DNA of 60,505 nucleotides from Myxococcales bacterium (GTDB lineage Bacteria; Myxococcota_A; Polyangia; GCA-2747355): NCBI GenBank assembly GCA_020431405.1, contig JAGQIK010000452.1, forward strand, positions 1 to 60,505, in the 5' to 3' direction. The position numbers and the translations under genes are program-made. The notes under the pieces were generated by a model that saw nothing but the letters and a program-made list of their open reading frames with translations, ran no database searches and had not been told where the DNA came from. Below are positions 52,205 to 60,505 of this stretch, piece by piece. The stretch's first letter is position 1, and every line of letters starts with the position of its first letter.

Positions 52205-53737
52205 CTAAAGCGGCGGCGCAACCCAGCCTCCCAAGCTCTGCTCGAGCGCCAGCGCAGCGGCGATGCTCGCGTCCTCGCGTCCATGTGCGGCGATGACTTG
52301 CACGCCGAGAGGCACGCCGCGGTCGTCGAGGCCGAGCGGCACGGCTGTGGCCGGAAGCTCCATCACGTTGAAGAGAGCAGTGTAGGCGAAGTCGAACGGG
52401 AAAAGCAGCGGTACGTGGTGTCGCGGCGCGTTGCGCGGGTGCGTCGGCGCGATGACGAGCGCCTCGCCGTCGAGCAGCGCGTAGAGCGCCTCGCGCAGCG
52501 TCTGGCCGAGCCGAAAGAGGCGCGCGGTGAAGTCGCTGGCGCCGCTGCCCGCCTTCTCGATCAGTGCCAGCAGGATCGCTGGCGCCGTGTGCCGGCTGCG
52601 CCCGAAAGGCAGGCGCAACAGCTCGAGCAGCAGGTTGGGCGGCACCACGCTGCCGTCGGCGCGCTGGCCCATCTGCTGGTGAAAGCTCAGCACGTCGGGG
52701 CGGTCGCGTTGCGCTTCGCCGAGCATGCCGAGCCAGATCAGCGGGGCGCGTCGCGAGAGGCGCGTCACCTCGCGCGGCATCGGCTCGACGATGGCGCCGT
52801 GGTCGGCGAGGGCGCTGGCCGCTCGCTCGAGCGCCATGCGCATGCGTTTGGTCGGCCCGCTGGTCATCTGGCCGACGTGGTCGAGCACGTAGACGCGCCG
52901 GCCGCGCAGCTCGACGCGCTCGGGATCGCCGAGCGGTGGCAGCGCGAGCTCGTCGTCGGCGCTGCCGTCGCCGGCGGCGATGCGCAGCAGGGGCATCAGA
53001 TCGCGTGCCGTGCGGGCGATGGGGCCGGCGCAGCAGTAGCGCTCGACGTCGCCGAAGGTGCCGGGGTAGTGCGAGTCGAGCGTCACGCGCCCGCCGGTGG
53101 GCTTGCAGCCGAAGACGCCGCAGAAGAAGGCCGGCATGCGGATCGAGCCGCCGATGTCGGTGCCGATGCCGAAGGGCGACGCCCCGGCGGCGATGATCGC
53201 CGCCTCGCCGCCGCTCGATCCGCCGACGATGCGATCGAGATCATAGGGGTTGTTGGTGGTGCCGTAGATGCGGTTGCTGGTCTCCATCCACATCGCCAGC
53301 TCGGGTACGTTGGTGGTGCCGAGCGGGATGGCGCCGGCGGCGCGCGTGCGCTGCACGGTGACTGCATCGCGCGCGGCGCGGTGCTCGCGCCGGTTGTAGG
53401 AGCCACCCGAGTGCACGAAGCCCTCGAGCGCGAAGGTCTCCTTGACGGTGCAGGGCACGCCGAGCAGCGGCGGGACAGCCCCTTCGGCGACGCGCCCCCC
53501 CGCCCCGCCGGCGGCCGCGGCGAGGCGCTGTTCGGCCTCGCGCGCCTCGCGCCGCGCCGCCTCGAAGCGCAGCCCCACTACCGCGTTGAGCTGCGGGTTG
53601 ACCTGCTCGATGCGCTCTATATGCGCTTCGACGAGCTCTACCGGTGACAGCTCGCGGCTGCGCAGCAGCGCGGCCTGCTCGAGCGCGCCGCGCCCGAGCA
53701 GCTCGCCGCCTGCGCTCGCGCTGCTGCTACTCGACAC
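52205..53737 (-). CDS. Amidase-signature family hydrolase
   Basis: A 510-residue amidase-signature protein with the Ser-cisSer-Lys triad: PCTVKETFALEG (Lys), VGGSSGGEAAII (Ser), and FGIGTDIGGSIRMPAFFCG (nucleophile loop). The C-terminal half is typical of bacterial amidases/FAAH-like enzymes. It hydrolyses amide bonds of an unknown substrate; without gatB/gatC nearby it is unlikely to be GatA. The start at 53737 overlaps the fumC stop by 11 nt. Six Ser codons in the first eight make the exact start uncertain. Confidence 0.9.
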   Translation of the reverse strand: MSSSSSASAGGELLGRGALEQAALLRSRELSPVELVEAHIERIEQVNPQLNAVVGLRFEAARREAREAEQRLAAAAGGAGGRVAEGAVPPLLGVPCTVKETFALEGFVHSGGSYNRREHRAARDAVTVQRTRAAGAIPLGTTNVPELAMWMETSNRIYGTTNNPYDLDRIVGGSSGGEAAIIAAGASPFGIGTDIGGSIRMPAFFCGVFGCKPTGGRVTLDSHYPGTFGDVERYCCAGPIARTARDLMPLLRIAAGDGSADDELALPPLGDPERVELRGRRVYVLDHVGQMTSGPTKRMRMALERAASALADHGAIVEPMPREVTRLSRRAPLIWLGMLGEAQRDRPDVLSFHQQMGQRADGSVVPPNLLLELLRLPFGRSRHTAPAILLALIEKAGSGASDFTARLFRLGQTLREALYALLDGEALVIAPTHPRNAPRHHVPLLFPFDFAYTALFNVMELPATAVPLGLDDRGVPLGVQVIAAHGREDASIAAALALEQSLGGWVAPPL

Positions 53738-55115
53738 CGGGCTCGGTTTGCCGGCGCAGATCGAGCACCTGCTCGAGCTTGTCCGCTGGCAGCACCTTCT
53801 GCTCGAAGGCCAGCTCGCGCACCGTCTTACCGGTCTTGTAGGACTGCTTGGCCAGCGCGGCGGCCGCGTCGTAGCCGATGTGCGGCGCCAGGCTCGTCGC
53901 CAGCGAGAGCGACTGCTCGTTCATCGCGGCGATGCGCTCGTGGTTGGCCTCGAGGCCGTCGACCAGCTTGTCAGCGAACATGCGTGCGGCGTTGGCGAGC
54001 AGGCTGACCTGCTCGAGCAGGTTGCGCGCGATCAGCGGCAGCATCACGTTGAGCTCGAAGTTGCCGTACAAGCCGCCGAGGGTGATCGCCGTGTCGTTGG
54101 CGATGACCTGCGCGCAGACCATGATCATCGACTCGGCGATGACCGGGTTGACCTTGCCCGGCATGATGCTCGAGCCCGGTTGCACCGGCGGGATCTTGAT
54201 CTCGCCGAGACCCAGGCGCGGGCCCGAGCCGAGGAAGCGCACGTCGTTGGCGATCTTGAGCAGCGCCGCCGCCGTCGTCTTGAGACAGCCGCTCAACTGC
54301 ACGGCCGAGTCCTGTGCGCCCTGCGCCTCGAAGTGATTGTCGGCCTCGCGGAAGCTGTGGCCGGTTAGCTCGGAGAGCAGCGTTGCCATGCGCGCGCCGA
54401 ACTCGGGGTGCGTGTTGATGCCGGTGCCCACCGCGGTGCCGCCCTGCGCGAGTTCCTCGAGGTGCCAGAGGCAGTTTTCGATGTGGCGCCGGCTGTGCGC
54501 CACCTGCGAGGCGTAGCCCGAGAGCTCCTGACCGAGGCGCACCGGCGTGGCGTCCTGCAGGTGCGTGCGGCCGATCTTGACGATCTCGTCGAAGGCTTTG
54601 GCCTTGGCCGAGATCGCGCCCTCGAGGTGCTCGAGCGCGGGCAGCAGCTGCTCGCGCACCAGGCACACCGCGGCGACGTGGATCGCCGTGGGGAAGACGT
54701 CGTTGGAGGACTGGCCGAAGTTGACGTGGTCGTTGGGGTGCACCAGCTTGCTGCCCAGCTCGCCGCCGAGGATCTGGATCGCCCGGTTGGAGATGACCTC
54801 GTTGGCGTTCATGTTGCTGCTGGTGCCGGAGCCGGTCTGGAAGACGTCCACCGGGAAATGCGCATCGTGCTCGCCCGCGATGACCTCTTCGGCGGCCTTG
54901 CCGATGGCGTCGGTGAGCTTCTTGTCGACGTTGCCGAGGTCGGTGTTGACCCGGGCGGCGGCAAGCTTGATCAGGCCCATGGCGCGGATCATGTGCCGCC
55001 CCAGGCCCTGGCCGGAGACCGGGAAGTTGGCCACCGCGCGCGCGGTTTGCGCGCCGTAGAGCGCGTCCGCGGGGACCTTGAACTCGCCCATGGAGTCTTT
55101 CTCGATGCGATGCAT
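53727..55115 (-). CDS. fumC: Class II fumarate hydratase
   Basis: A 462-residue fumarase/aspartase-superfamily enzyme. GSSIMPGKVNPVIAES is the superfamily signature; TGSGTSSNMNANEVISNRA and GRTHLQDATPVRLGQE fit the class II fumarase active site. It interconverts fumarate and malate in the citric acid cycle. AGGAG 7 nt before ATG 55115 is the ribosome binding site. It is second in the operon behind the enoyl-reductase-like gene and ahead of an amidase, an unusual neighbourhood for a TCA-cycle gene. Confidence 0.95.
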   Translation of the reverse strand: MHRIEKDSMGEFKVPADALYGAQTARAVANFPVSGQGLGRHMIRAMGLIKLAAARVNTDLGNVDKKLTDAIGKAAEEVIAGEHDAHFPVDVFQTGSGTSSNMNANEVISNRAIQILGGELGSKLVHPNDHVNFGQSSNDVFPTAIHVAAVCLVREQLLPALEHLEGAISAKAKAFDEIVKIGRTHLQDATPVRLGQELSGYASQVAHSRRHIENCLWHLEELAQGGTAVGTGINTHPEFGARMATLLSELTGHSFREADNHFEAQGAQDSAVQLSGCLKTTAAALLKIANDVRFLGSGPRLGLGEIKIPPVQPGSSIMPGKVNPVIAESMIMVCAQVIANDTAITLGGLYGNFELNVMLPLIARNLLEQVSLLANAARMFADKLVDGLEANHERIAAMNEQSLSLATSLAPHIGYDAAAALAKQSYKTGKTVRELAFEQKVLPADKLEQVLDLRRQTEPGVE

Positions 55116-55133
55116 GATGCGTCTCCTGTGGTG

Positions 55134-55925
55134 TTAGCCGGCGATGGTCTCGGCGCCGTCGACGAGGATGGTGTTGCCGCTGATCCAGTCGGCCTCGGGG
55201 CGTGACAGCAAGGTGATCGCCTTGGCCACGTCCTCGGGCGTGGTCAGCCGCCCGCGCGGATGGCGCGCCTTGGCGGCTTCCATCATCTGCTCGTTGCCTG
55301 GGATCTTGCGCAGCGCCGGCGTGTCGGTGACGCCGGCGAGGATCGCGTTGGCGGTGATGCCGAGCGAACCGAGCTCGACCGCGAGCTGACGGCAGTGCGA
55401 CTCGAGCGCCGACTTGGCGGCGCTGACGGCGCCGTAGGACTTCCAGATCACACGCGAGCCGGCGCTGGTCATGGCGAAGACGCGGCCGCCAGCCTTCATC
55501 AGCTTCTTGCTGACGAGGTCCTGCGCCCAGTAGACGAGGCTGTTGGCCATCACGTCGAGCGTCATGTCCATCGCCATCTTGCTGATGCGGTCGTTGGGCT
55601 CGTCGGCGACGAGCGGTTTGAGTGTGCCGAAGGCGATGCTGTGCATCAGCACGCGCACTTCGGCGTCGCTGCCCGCCAGCTTGTCGGCGATGGCGGCGAC
55701 GATCTCGGCGCGCTTCTCTTCCTTGGCGGCGTTGGCGTTGAAGAACACGGCCTCGCCGCCAGCCTTCTCGATGTCGGCCTTGATCTCGTCGACGTGGGCC
55801 TGCGCCGAGCGGCGGTCGAGGTGCACGCCGAAGATGTTCCAGCCGTCGCGGGCCATCGCGCGGGCGGTGGCCTCGCCGAAGCCGCTGGAGGCGCCGAGGA
55901 TAAGTGCCCAATGTCGTTGGGTCAT
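55134..55925 (-). CDS. Enoyl-ACP reductase-like SDR (FabI/FabL type)
   Basis: A 263-residue SDR with the divergent FabI-type active site: GASSGFGEATARAMARDGWN binds NAD(P), MHSIAFGTLKPL corresponds to the FabI HSI segment, and YGAVSAAK supplies Tyr-x6-Lys rather than YxxxK. It probably reduces 2-enoyl thioesters, perhaps as a second fatty-acid reductase; the length is right. ATG 55925 has GGGAG about 8 nt upstream; the longer upstream frame is rejected. It leads the fumC operon and faces the divergent lipoprotein gene across an AT-rich gap. Confidence 0.85.
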   Translation of the reverse strand: MTQRHWALILGASSGFGEATARAMARDGWNIFGVHLDRRSAQAHVDEIKADIEKAGGEAVFFNANAAKEEKRAEIVAAIADKLAGSDAEVRVLMHSIAFGTLKPLVADEPNDRISKMAMDMTLDVMANSLVYWAQDLVSKKLMKAGGRVFAMTSAGSRVIWKSYGAVSAAKSALESHCRQLAVELGSLGITANAILAGVTDTPALRKIPGNEQMMEAAKARHPRGRLTTPEDVAKAITLLSRPEADWISGNTILVDGAETIAG

Positions 55926-55992
55926 TTGTGCAGTCTCCCTGTTTTCACCGGCGGCACCGTAGCAGTGCCGCGATCGCAGGGTCAACGGCTGG

Positions 55993-56040
55993 GATTGTTA
56001 ATCACATCGATATAAAGCGATAAAAATAACATCGATTGTG
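55993..56040. promoter_or_regulatory. AT-rich dyads between enoyl-reductase-like and lipoprotein genes
   Basis: GATT-GTT-AATC (55993-56003) is a palindrome, and CACATCGAT (56003-56011) with ATCGATTGTG (56031-56040) is an imperfect inverted repeat around an AT-rich stretch. This is the most AT-rich intergenic segment near divergent starts (55925 and 56085), suggesting a regulator-binding or promoter region. Confidence 0.4.
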
Positions 56041-56084
56041 TTTCTAGTGGCGCGCGGCCACCATCAGCTCAGGAGGCACCGCTT

Positions 56085-56708
56085 ATGAAACGCAGCATCG
56101 CCATCTTCACCGCACTGCTCCTCGCCGCCTGCGGCGGTCGCGCCGCCGATCCCAGCGACCCCATCGCGCCGACGACCCCGACGACGCCGTCGAACCCCAC
56201 GACGCCGACCACGCCGACGACGCCGACCACGCCCAAGAACCCGCCGCTGGCCATCGCACCGAGCACGCCGGCTACCGCCACGCCGGTCCTGCCCGCGCAG
56301 CCGGCGCTCGCCGAGCGTTGCGACGGCCATCGCGACATCGATCTCATCGCCAGCTGGACCGGCCTTTCGGCCTACCAGGGCAAGCGCGCTATCTTCTTCA
56401 CGACGCACAGCCTCGCCAAGAGCATCGGCTTCGTGCGCGTCGGCGCGCGCATCACCGGCGACTCGGCCAGCGTCAGCTGCCAGAACGCGCTCGTCGAGGA
56501 CGTCAACTACCCAGGCCTCGGCGTGTTCGTCGACCTCAACGGCAACGGCCGCTGCGACGCGGGCGAGCCGGTGGGACACACGCAGTTCTACGCCTGGATC
56601 AACAACGACAAGATGCTCTTCGAGCACGTCGGCAGCGGCGTCTCGCCGACCGCCGGCAGCGTGCACACCGTCGCCACGCTGTGCGCGCTCGCCAACGGCA
56701 CGCCCTAG
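56085..56708 (+). CDS. Lipoprotein with Thr-Pro repeat linker
   Basis: A 207-residue lipoprotein, lipobox LLAAC at about residue 16. AGGAGGC at 56071-56077 is the ribosome binding site. Residues ~29-52 are a low-complexity TPTTP linker encoded by ACGACGCCG-like 9-bp repeats. The C-terminal ~130 residues have two Cys and a DLNGNGRCDAGEP calcium-loop-like motif. Probably a surface lipoprotein with an extended stalk; no family recognised. Confidence 0.75.
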   Translation: MKRSIAIFTALLLAACGGRAADPSDPIAPTTPTTPSNPTTPTTPTTPTTPKNPPLAIAPSTPATATPVLPAQPALAERCDGHRDIDLIASWTGLSAYQGKRAIFFTTHSLAKSIGFVRVGARITGDSASVSCQNALVEDVNYPGLGVFVDLNGNGRCDAGEPVGHTQFYAWINNDKMLFEHVGSGVSPTAGSVHTVATLCALANGTP

Positions 56709-56720
56709 CGCGCGGCTAGC

Positions 56721-57632
56721 TCACGGCGTTTCGATGCACAGCGCCGTGGCGATGACCTCGCTGGTGGGCTGTCCCTCGCAGCGCCAGCCCCAGTTTTTCG
56801 CCGTCTGGTCGTAGGCCGGCAGGCTGCCGCGCAGGTAGGTGCCAGCGAGCGCCTCGCAGCCGCCGCCGACAAGTCGTTGGCGCTTCGCGCAGGCAGCGGT
56901 CGCAGTGCCGGTGCCCTTCACGCCGATCGTCGGCGAGATCTTTCCCGCAGCGTCGCCGCCGACGCACACGGCGCGTGCCGTGGCCGTCCCGTTTTCGCAG
57001 GTCACCTCGAAGCGGTTGCTCGGTAGGTTGACCTTGGCGACGAAGATCCGCGAACCGCCGCAGTCGGCGCCGCCACCGACGAGCGTCTTGCCGATGCCGC
57101 AGGTCGAATTCGCCTGGCTCGCCGCCACGGTCATCGATGGCGCGAGCGTCACAGTGACCCCGTACATACAAACGGCGGCCGACTTATCGACCATGCTAAG
57201 GCAGCTTCCCGACCAGCTGCTGGCCACCGCGCTTGTCTGCGCGCTGAGTTGGAGATAGCCGCCACACGAAACGCCGCCGCTCACGGCCACCTCGTTGGCG
57301 GAGCAGACCACCGCAGCAGACGCCGATCCGTTCGGCCCTTCCTCCACATGTGTGATCGCCTGGGCGATCCACGAATCAACGTTGCTCACGTCGACGAGGA
57401 TGTCGGGGGTAGAGATGTCAAACAACACGTCGGGCGGCGCGTCGCCGGGCGCGTCGGCAGCCGCGTCACCTTCCGCGCCGTCGACCGCACCGACGTCGGC
57501 AGCACCGTCTGGCGCGCGCAGATCGCCGCGTGCGTCGGCACCGCCGTCGCCGGTCGGTGCGTCGGCGTTGTGGCGGCAGCCGGCAGCGCTGGCGACGGTC
57601 AGCAGCAGCAGCGGCGCGAGCAGCAGTCGCAT
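56721..57632 (-). CDS. Lipoprotein with Cys/Gly-rich repeats
   Basis: A 303-residue lipoprotein, lipobox ASAAGC. After an Asp/Ala-rich linker (AADVGAVDGAEGDAAADAPG) come about three repeats of ~70 residues with V(S/G)GGxxC(G) motifs (VAVSGGVSCGGYLQL, LVGGGADCGGSRIF, LVGGGCEALAGTYL), each with several cysteines. It is third in the ferredoxin/cyclase/lipoprotein unit, beginning one base after the cyclase stop with AGGAG before it. A surface protein that may depend on cyclase signalling; function unknown. Confidence 0.75.
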   Translation of the reverse strand: MRLLLAPLLLLTVASAAGCRHNADAPTGDGGADARGDLRAPDGAADVGAVDGAEGDAAADAPGDAPPDVLFDISTPDILVDVSNVDSWIAQAITHVEEGPNGSASAAVVCSANEVAVSGGVSCGGYLQLSAQTSAVASSWSGSCLSMVDKSAAVCMYGVTVTLAPSMTVAASQANSTCGIGKTLVGGGADCGGSRIFVAKVNLPSNRFEVTCENGTATARAVCVGGDAAGKISPTIGVKGTGTATAACAKRQRLVGGGCEALAGTYLRGSLPAYDQTAKNWGWRCEGQPTSEVIATALCIETP

Positions 57633-57633
57633 C

Positions 57634-59490
57634 TCAGTCTCCTCGCACGGCCACGCGCGCCGCCTCGAGCGTGCCGTCAACGCCCTTCAGCTCGGCGGCG
57701 AAGGTCTCGACGATCCGCGCGCCCTCGAGCCAGCCGCGCTGCTCGGCGCGCTCGGCGAGCTCGCGCGTGACGATGACCTCGCCGCTCTTGGCCTTGCCTT
57801 GCAGCCGCGCCGCGACGTTGACGGTCTGACCGAAGTAGTCGAGCAGCCCGTTGGCGCGCACTGCGTAGCAGGGGCCGGCGTGCACGCCGAGCTTGAGTCC
57901 GACGTGCTCGCCGTGGCGCTGCTCGCCGCAGAACGCGGGAAAGTCGCGCAGCATCGCCAGCGCCGCGCCGAGCGCGCGCCGCTCGTCGGGAAAGCCGGCC
58001 ATCACCGCGTCGCCGATGGTCTTGACGATGCTGCCTTCGTTGGCCTCGATGGCCGCGCTGAGCAGCTCGAAGTGGTCCTGCACGAGCGCGTAGGCCGCCG
58101 CGTCGCCGACCTCGCTGTAGAGCGCCGTCGACCCGGTGAGATCGGAGAACAGCAGCGCGACCTCGCTGATCTTGAGCCCGATGCCGGGGCGCAGCACCTC
58201 GCTGGAGAATTGTCTGCGAAAGCGCGGGCGCAGGCTCACCAGGTGCGCGGTGGCGGCGAGGCTCGCCCACTCGAGGCGCTCGAGCTTGACGTGGCGGTCT
58301 TCGGCGCAGTCGTTGACGATCGTCACGACGGCGCCGGGCCGCGCCTCGACGCGCGCCGGCGCGAGCTCGTCGTCGCTGGCGGTCAGCTCGACGCGCGCTT
58401 CGCCGCCGTCATCGGTGGTCTCGAGCGTCGCGCTGGCGCCGCCGCGCACGAACACGCGGTAGCGGCCCGGCTCGCGCGGCGCCTCGAGCTCGACGCGCGC
58501 GCCGGCCGGAACGATGTTCTGCGTCAGCACGTGCGGCGTGCGCGCCGGTCCGCCCACGCAGTAGGGCCGAAACTCGTAGGCGCGGATGGCGAGGCGCGGC
58601 GCGAAGGTCGCCTCGACGGTGCGGTCGAGGTCGAGCTCGAAGCTCAGGTCGCATAGCTGGCAGTGCTGGTGCTCCTCGATCTCGCCGAGCGTGCTGCTGC
58701 GCGTCGACGAGGTGCGGCAGCTCGGGCAGATGATGTCCCAGCCCATCTCGAGCAGGCCGCTGATCACGCCGGCGAGACACAGGTCGAGCACCTGGTTGCG
58801 GTCGGCCTGCCAGCGGTCGGCCAGCTCGAACGGCCTGATGCGCGCTACCTCGTCGTCGGGCGCGCGCTCGATGGTCTCGACGAGCAGGTCGACGAGCGCG
58901 TCGTCGGCGTCGGGCACGGCCTCGGCGAGCGCGCGCCGTCCGCGCTGCAGCGCCGCGTGGTCCACCGAGGCGCCCGGCAGCATCTGGCGCCACACCTCGC
59001 GCTGCGCGCCGTCTTCGTCAGCGCGCGCGGCGAGCAGCCGGTCCACCGAGGCCACGACCTCGCTGAAGCGCCGCACGTTGAGCCACGCGACGAGGCTGAC
59101 CACCGGCTTGAGCAGCCGCGACGCCGCCTCGAGCTGCAGCCCGAACGTCACGCGCGTGCCCTTGTCGCTGCGCGGCTCGAGCTTCCAGCTGGCGTCCATG
59201 CGGTCGATGACGCCCTCGCGATAGACGCGCGTCACGGCGAAGCGCTCGGGGCGCTGCCACTCGTAGGGGAACTCCTCGTAGCTCAGCGCGAAACCGCTGA
59301 TGCGGGTGCGCATCAGATAGCGCGCCGCGCCGGAGTCGTGCTTCTGCACCTCGAGCGGGCCGAAGCCGAGCGCCTGGTTGAGCCGGTCGGTGTCCGACAG
59401 CGCGTCCCACAGGCGCTCGCGCTCGCTGGCGCACTCGATGCTGCGCGACAGCGCGACGGTGCGCGCCGTCGGCGCTCTATCCTGGCTCAT
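57634..59490 (-). CDS. Class III adenylyl cyclase with N-terminal SRPBCC domain
   Basis: A 618-residue multidomain protein without a signal peptide. Residues ~10-155 resemble an SRPBCC/START-like ligand-binding domain. Residues ~160-300 are helical with CPSCRTSS and HCQLC, a possible zinc ribbon, and 300-415 form beta domains. Residues ~430-610 are a class III cyclase: LLFSDLTGSTALY and KTIGDAVMAGF supply metal-binding Asp, DYFGQTVNVAARLQG has the transition-state Asn and Arg, and the Lys/Asp pair predicts ATP use. It probably makes cAMP in response to a hydrophobic ligand or redox cue; the [2Fe-2S] gene overlaps its start by 14 nt. DUF5939-type cyclases in other bacteria look similar. Confidence 0.87.
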   Translation of the reverse strand: MSQDRAPTARTVALSRSIECASERERLWDALSDTDRLNQALGFGPLEVQKHDSGAARYLMRTRISGFALSYEEFPYEWQRPERFAVTRVYREGVIDRMDASWKLEPRSDKGTRVTFGLQLEAASRLLKPVVSLVAWLNVRRFSEVVASVDRLLAARADEDGAQREVWRQMLPGASVDHAALQRGRRALAEAVPDADDALVDLLVETIERAPDDEVARIRPFELADRWQADRNQVLDLCLAGVISGLLEMGWDIICPSCRTSSTRSSTLGEIEEHQHCQLCDLSFELDLDRTVEATFAPRLAIRAYEFRPYCVGGPARTPHVLTQNIVPAGARVELEAPREPGRYRVFVRGGASATLETTDDGGEARVELTASDDELAPARVEARPGAVVTIVNDCAEDRHVKLERLEWASLAATAHLVSLRPRFRRQFSSEVLRPGIGLKISEVALLFSDLTGSTALYSEVGDAAAYALVQDHFELLSAAIEANEGSIVKTIGDAVMAGFPDERRALGAALAMLRDFPAFCGEQRHGEHVGLKLGVHAGPCYAVRANGLLDYFGQTVNVAARLQGKAKSGEVIVTRELAERAEQRGWLEGARIVETFAAELKGVDGTLEAARVAVRGD

Positions 59491-59998
59491 CGCGGTCTTT
59501 TCGCCAGGAGCGTAGGTGCCAGCGGATGATCTTGGGGATCTCCGCCGTGACGACGCTGTTTTCGTAGCGCAGCTCCGGCGTGGGCATGCCGATCATCAGC
59601 CTCACGAGCGCGCGCTCGTCACGCTGGCCGCCGTGGTGGCGCTCGACGAGCAGGTTGGGGCCGAGAAAGCACTTGCCGTAGCAGCTCTGCTCGGCGAGCC
59701 CGACAAGCCCCTCGAGCCCTTTTTCGCGCACGTGGTCGGCGATGGCCTGCTCGATCTCGCCAGCGCGCTTGCCGCAGGTGTGGCCGCGGCAGACCCGCAG
59801 CACGATGCCTTCCGCGACGGGCGGCAGCGTGGCCTGCGGGCCGAGCTGGGCGACGCGCGGACGCCGTGGCGGAGGCGGGCTCCGCGGAGGGGGACTGCGC
59901 GGAGGAGAACTGCCCGTCTCGGCCACCGGCTCGGCGAGCTCGAGCGCGAGCTGCTGCTTTTTCGGGCCGCTGGGCATCGGACCCGAAGATTGTATCAT
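59477..59998 (-). CDS. Thioredoxin-like [2Fe-2S] ferredoxin
   Basis: A 173-residue protein: Pro-rich linker (SSPPRSPPPRSPPPPRRPR) followed by a NuoE-like [2Fe-2S] fold with VCRGHTC (C-x4-C) and SCYGKC (C-x3-C). Length and motif spacing fit thioredoxin-like ferredoxins. The start is uncertain between ATG 59998 and ATG 59977. It overlaps the cyclase by 14 nt, so the two are translated together. A redox input to the cyclase is inferred, not shown. Confidence 0.8.
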   Translation of the reverse strand: MIQSSGPMPSGPKKQQLALELAEPVAETGSSPPRSPPPRSPPPPRRPRVAQLGPQATLPPVAEGIVLRVCRGHTCGKRAGEIEQAIADHVREKGLEGLVGLAEQSCYGKCFLGPNLLVERHHGGQRDERALVRLMIGMPTPELRYENSVVTAEIPKIIRWHLRSWRKDRDEPG

Positions 59999-60158
59999 GA
60001 CAACAAGGCACGTCCCGTCCGGCGTGGCGTGGCGTCTCGCGACATTCTGTCGCGCGAGGGCGCTGGGCATCGACGCCGAACGCGCTGACATATCGCGGTC
60101 ACGGGGGCGTAGCCGAGCGAAGGATCGAGGCACGTCGGTTGCTACAGCAGCGGGGCAG

Positions 60159-60505
60159 ATGAACAAGATTCGTGCAGCGCTAGCCGCGCTGCGAGCGCGT
60201 GGCGCCTTCGACCTGCTTTGGATCGCCGGCTTTGCCGTTTGCCTGACGCTGCTGTTGATGCGGCCGAGCGTCTCGGCGGTGACGGGCAAAGGTGTCGCGC
60301 TCGAGCTCGCCACCGGGGCGCAGCGGCGGGCGCTCTACAGCGGCGACACCCGGGTAGCGACGATCGTCGAGCGTGTCGCCCGCGACGGTGAGAGCTGGCG
60401 CGTGACGCAGACGCTGCAGCTCCCCGGCGAAGACACACCCATGGGTCACATCAAGCTGCAGCTGTTCAAGGACCTCTCGCTCAAGCGCGTCGACATCGAC
60501 GCCGA
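60159..60505 (+). CDS. N-terminus of a membrane-anchored protein (truncated)
   Basis: The frame from ATG 60159 is open to the window edge (115 codons plus two bases). Residues ~19-34 are a TM helix (LLWIAGFAVCLTLLLM), followed by a periplasmic beta-rich segment (LYSGDTRVATIVERVARDGE). The complete gene lies to the right. It is divergent from the ferredoxin gene across 160 nt in which I see no clear site. Function unknown. Confidence 0.65.
   Translation, partial: MNKIRAALAALRARGAFDLLWIAGFAVCLTLLLMRPSVSAVTGKGVALELATGAQRRALYSGDTRVATIVERVARDGESWRVTQTLQLPGEDTPMGHIKLQLFKDLSLKRVDIDA

Noticed and set aside
52205-53737. GatA (amidotransferase) assignment for the amidase
   Set aside because: No gatB or gatC is nearby, and the neighbours are fumC and a hydrolase; a general amidase is safer.

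Overview
This is a high-GC, gene-dense bacterial chromosome segment with 51 protein-coding genes whose stop codon is visible, one gene running off the right edge, and one tmRNA gene. It looks like Myxococcota (former Deltaproteobacteria). The clues are two exported proteins with MYXO-CTERM-like tails (a Cys, then a membrane helix, then an Arg-rich end), a TIGR02996/LRR protein, many lipoproteins with Asp/Ala/Ser-rich linkers, FHA and class III cyclase proteins, and a three-subunit Sdh/Frd with a cytochrome b558-type membrane subunit. The lineage is an inference. TAG is the commonest stop codon, at 32 of 51 called genes.

Layout. At 1-2376 there are a UPF0182 C-terminus, two small membrane proteins and a secreted protein. 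At 2402-12223 (minus) is a compact ten-gene operon for anaerobic dearomatisation of benzoyl-CoA: had, an SDR, oah/bamA, dch, bcrC, bcrB, bcrA, bcrD, a GNAT acetyltransferase and a Cys-rich Crp/Fnr regulator. A TGAC-N4-GTCA dyad lies upstream of had. At 12514-19945 are a matrixin-like protease and partner, gltX, a LysR regulator, a BcsA/CesA-like glycosyltransferase with structured upstream DNA, and a beta-propeller lipoprotein. At 19981-23630 is a ThDP enzyme/epimerase/SDR operon behind a tandem TetR-type operator. At 23694-29121 are DUF1015, an exported DHH-type phosphoesterase, an ammonium transporter, a small protein and tmRNA. At 29223-36238 are surface lipoproteins and a HEAT/LRR protein. 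At 36253-39665 is sdhCAB/frdCAB. At 39784-48957 are vWA, DUF4159, two putative outer-membrane barrels, lipoproteins, a double-FHA protein and a TPR-like protein. At 48954-60505 are a purple-acid-phosphatase-like protein, a four-gene operon (enoyl reductase-like, fumC, amidase, alpha/beta hydrolase), and an operon linking a [2Fe-2S] protein to a class III adenylyl cyclase and a lipoprotein.

How the genes work together. The main coherent system is the benzoyl-CoA operon. BcrCBAD would reduce benzoyl-CoA with ATP to cyclohexa-1,5-diene-1-carbonyl-CoA. Dch hydrates the diene, Had oxidises the 6-hydroxy intermediate, and Oah hydrolytically opens the ring to a pimeloyl-level CoA thioester. The last gene of the operon encodes an Fnr-like regulator whose recognition helix fits the dyad at the operon's head, suggesting autoregulated anaerobic control. 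Benzoate-CoA ligase and the low-potential ferredoxin system are not in the window. SdhCAB/FrdCAB and FumC provide the succinate-fumarate-malate steps.

All calls come from reading translations and motifs; no database search was run.
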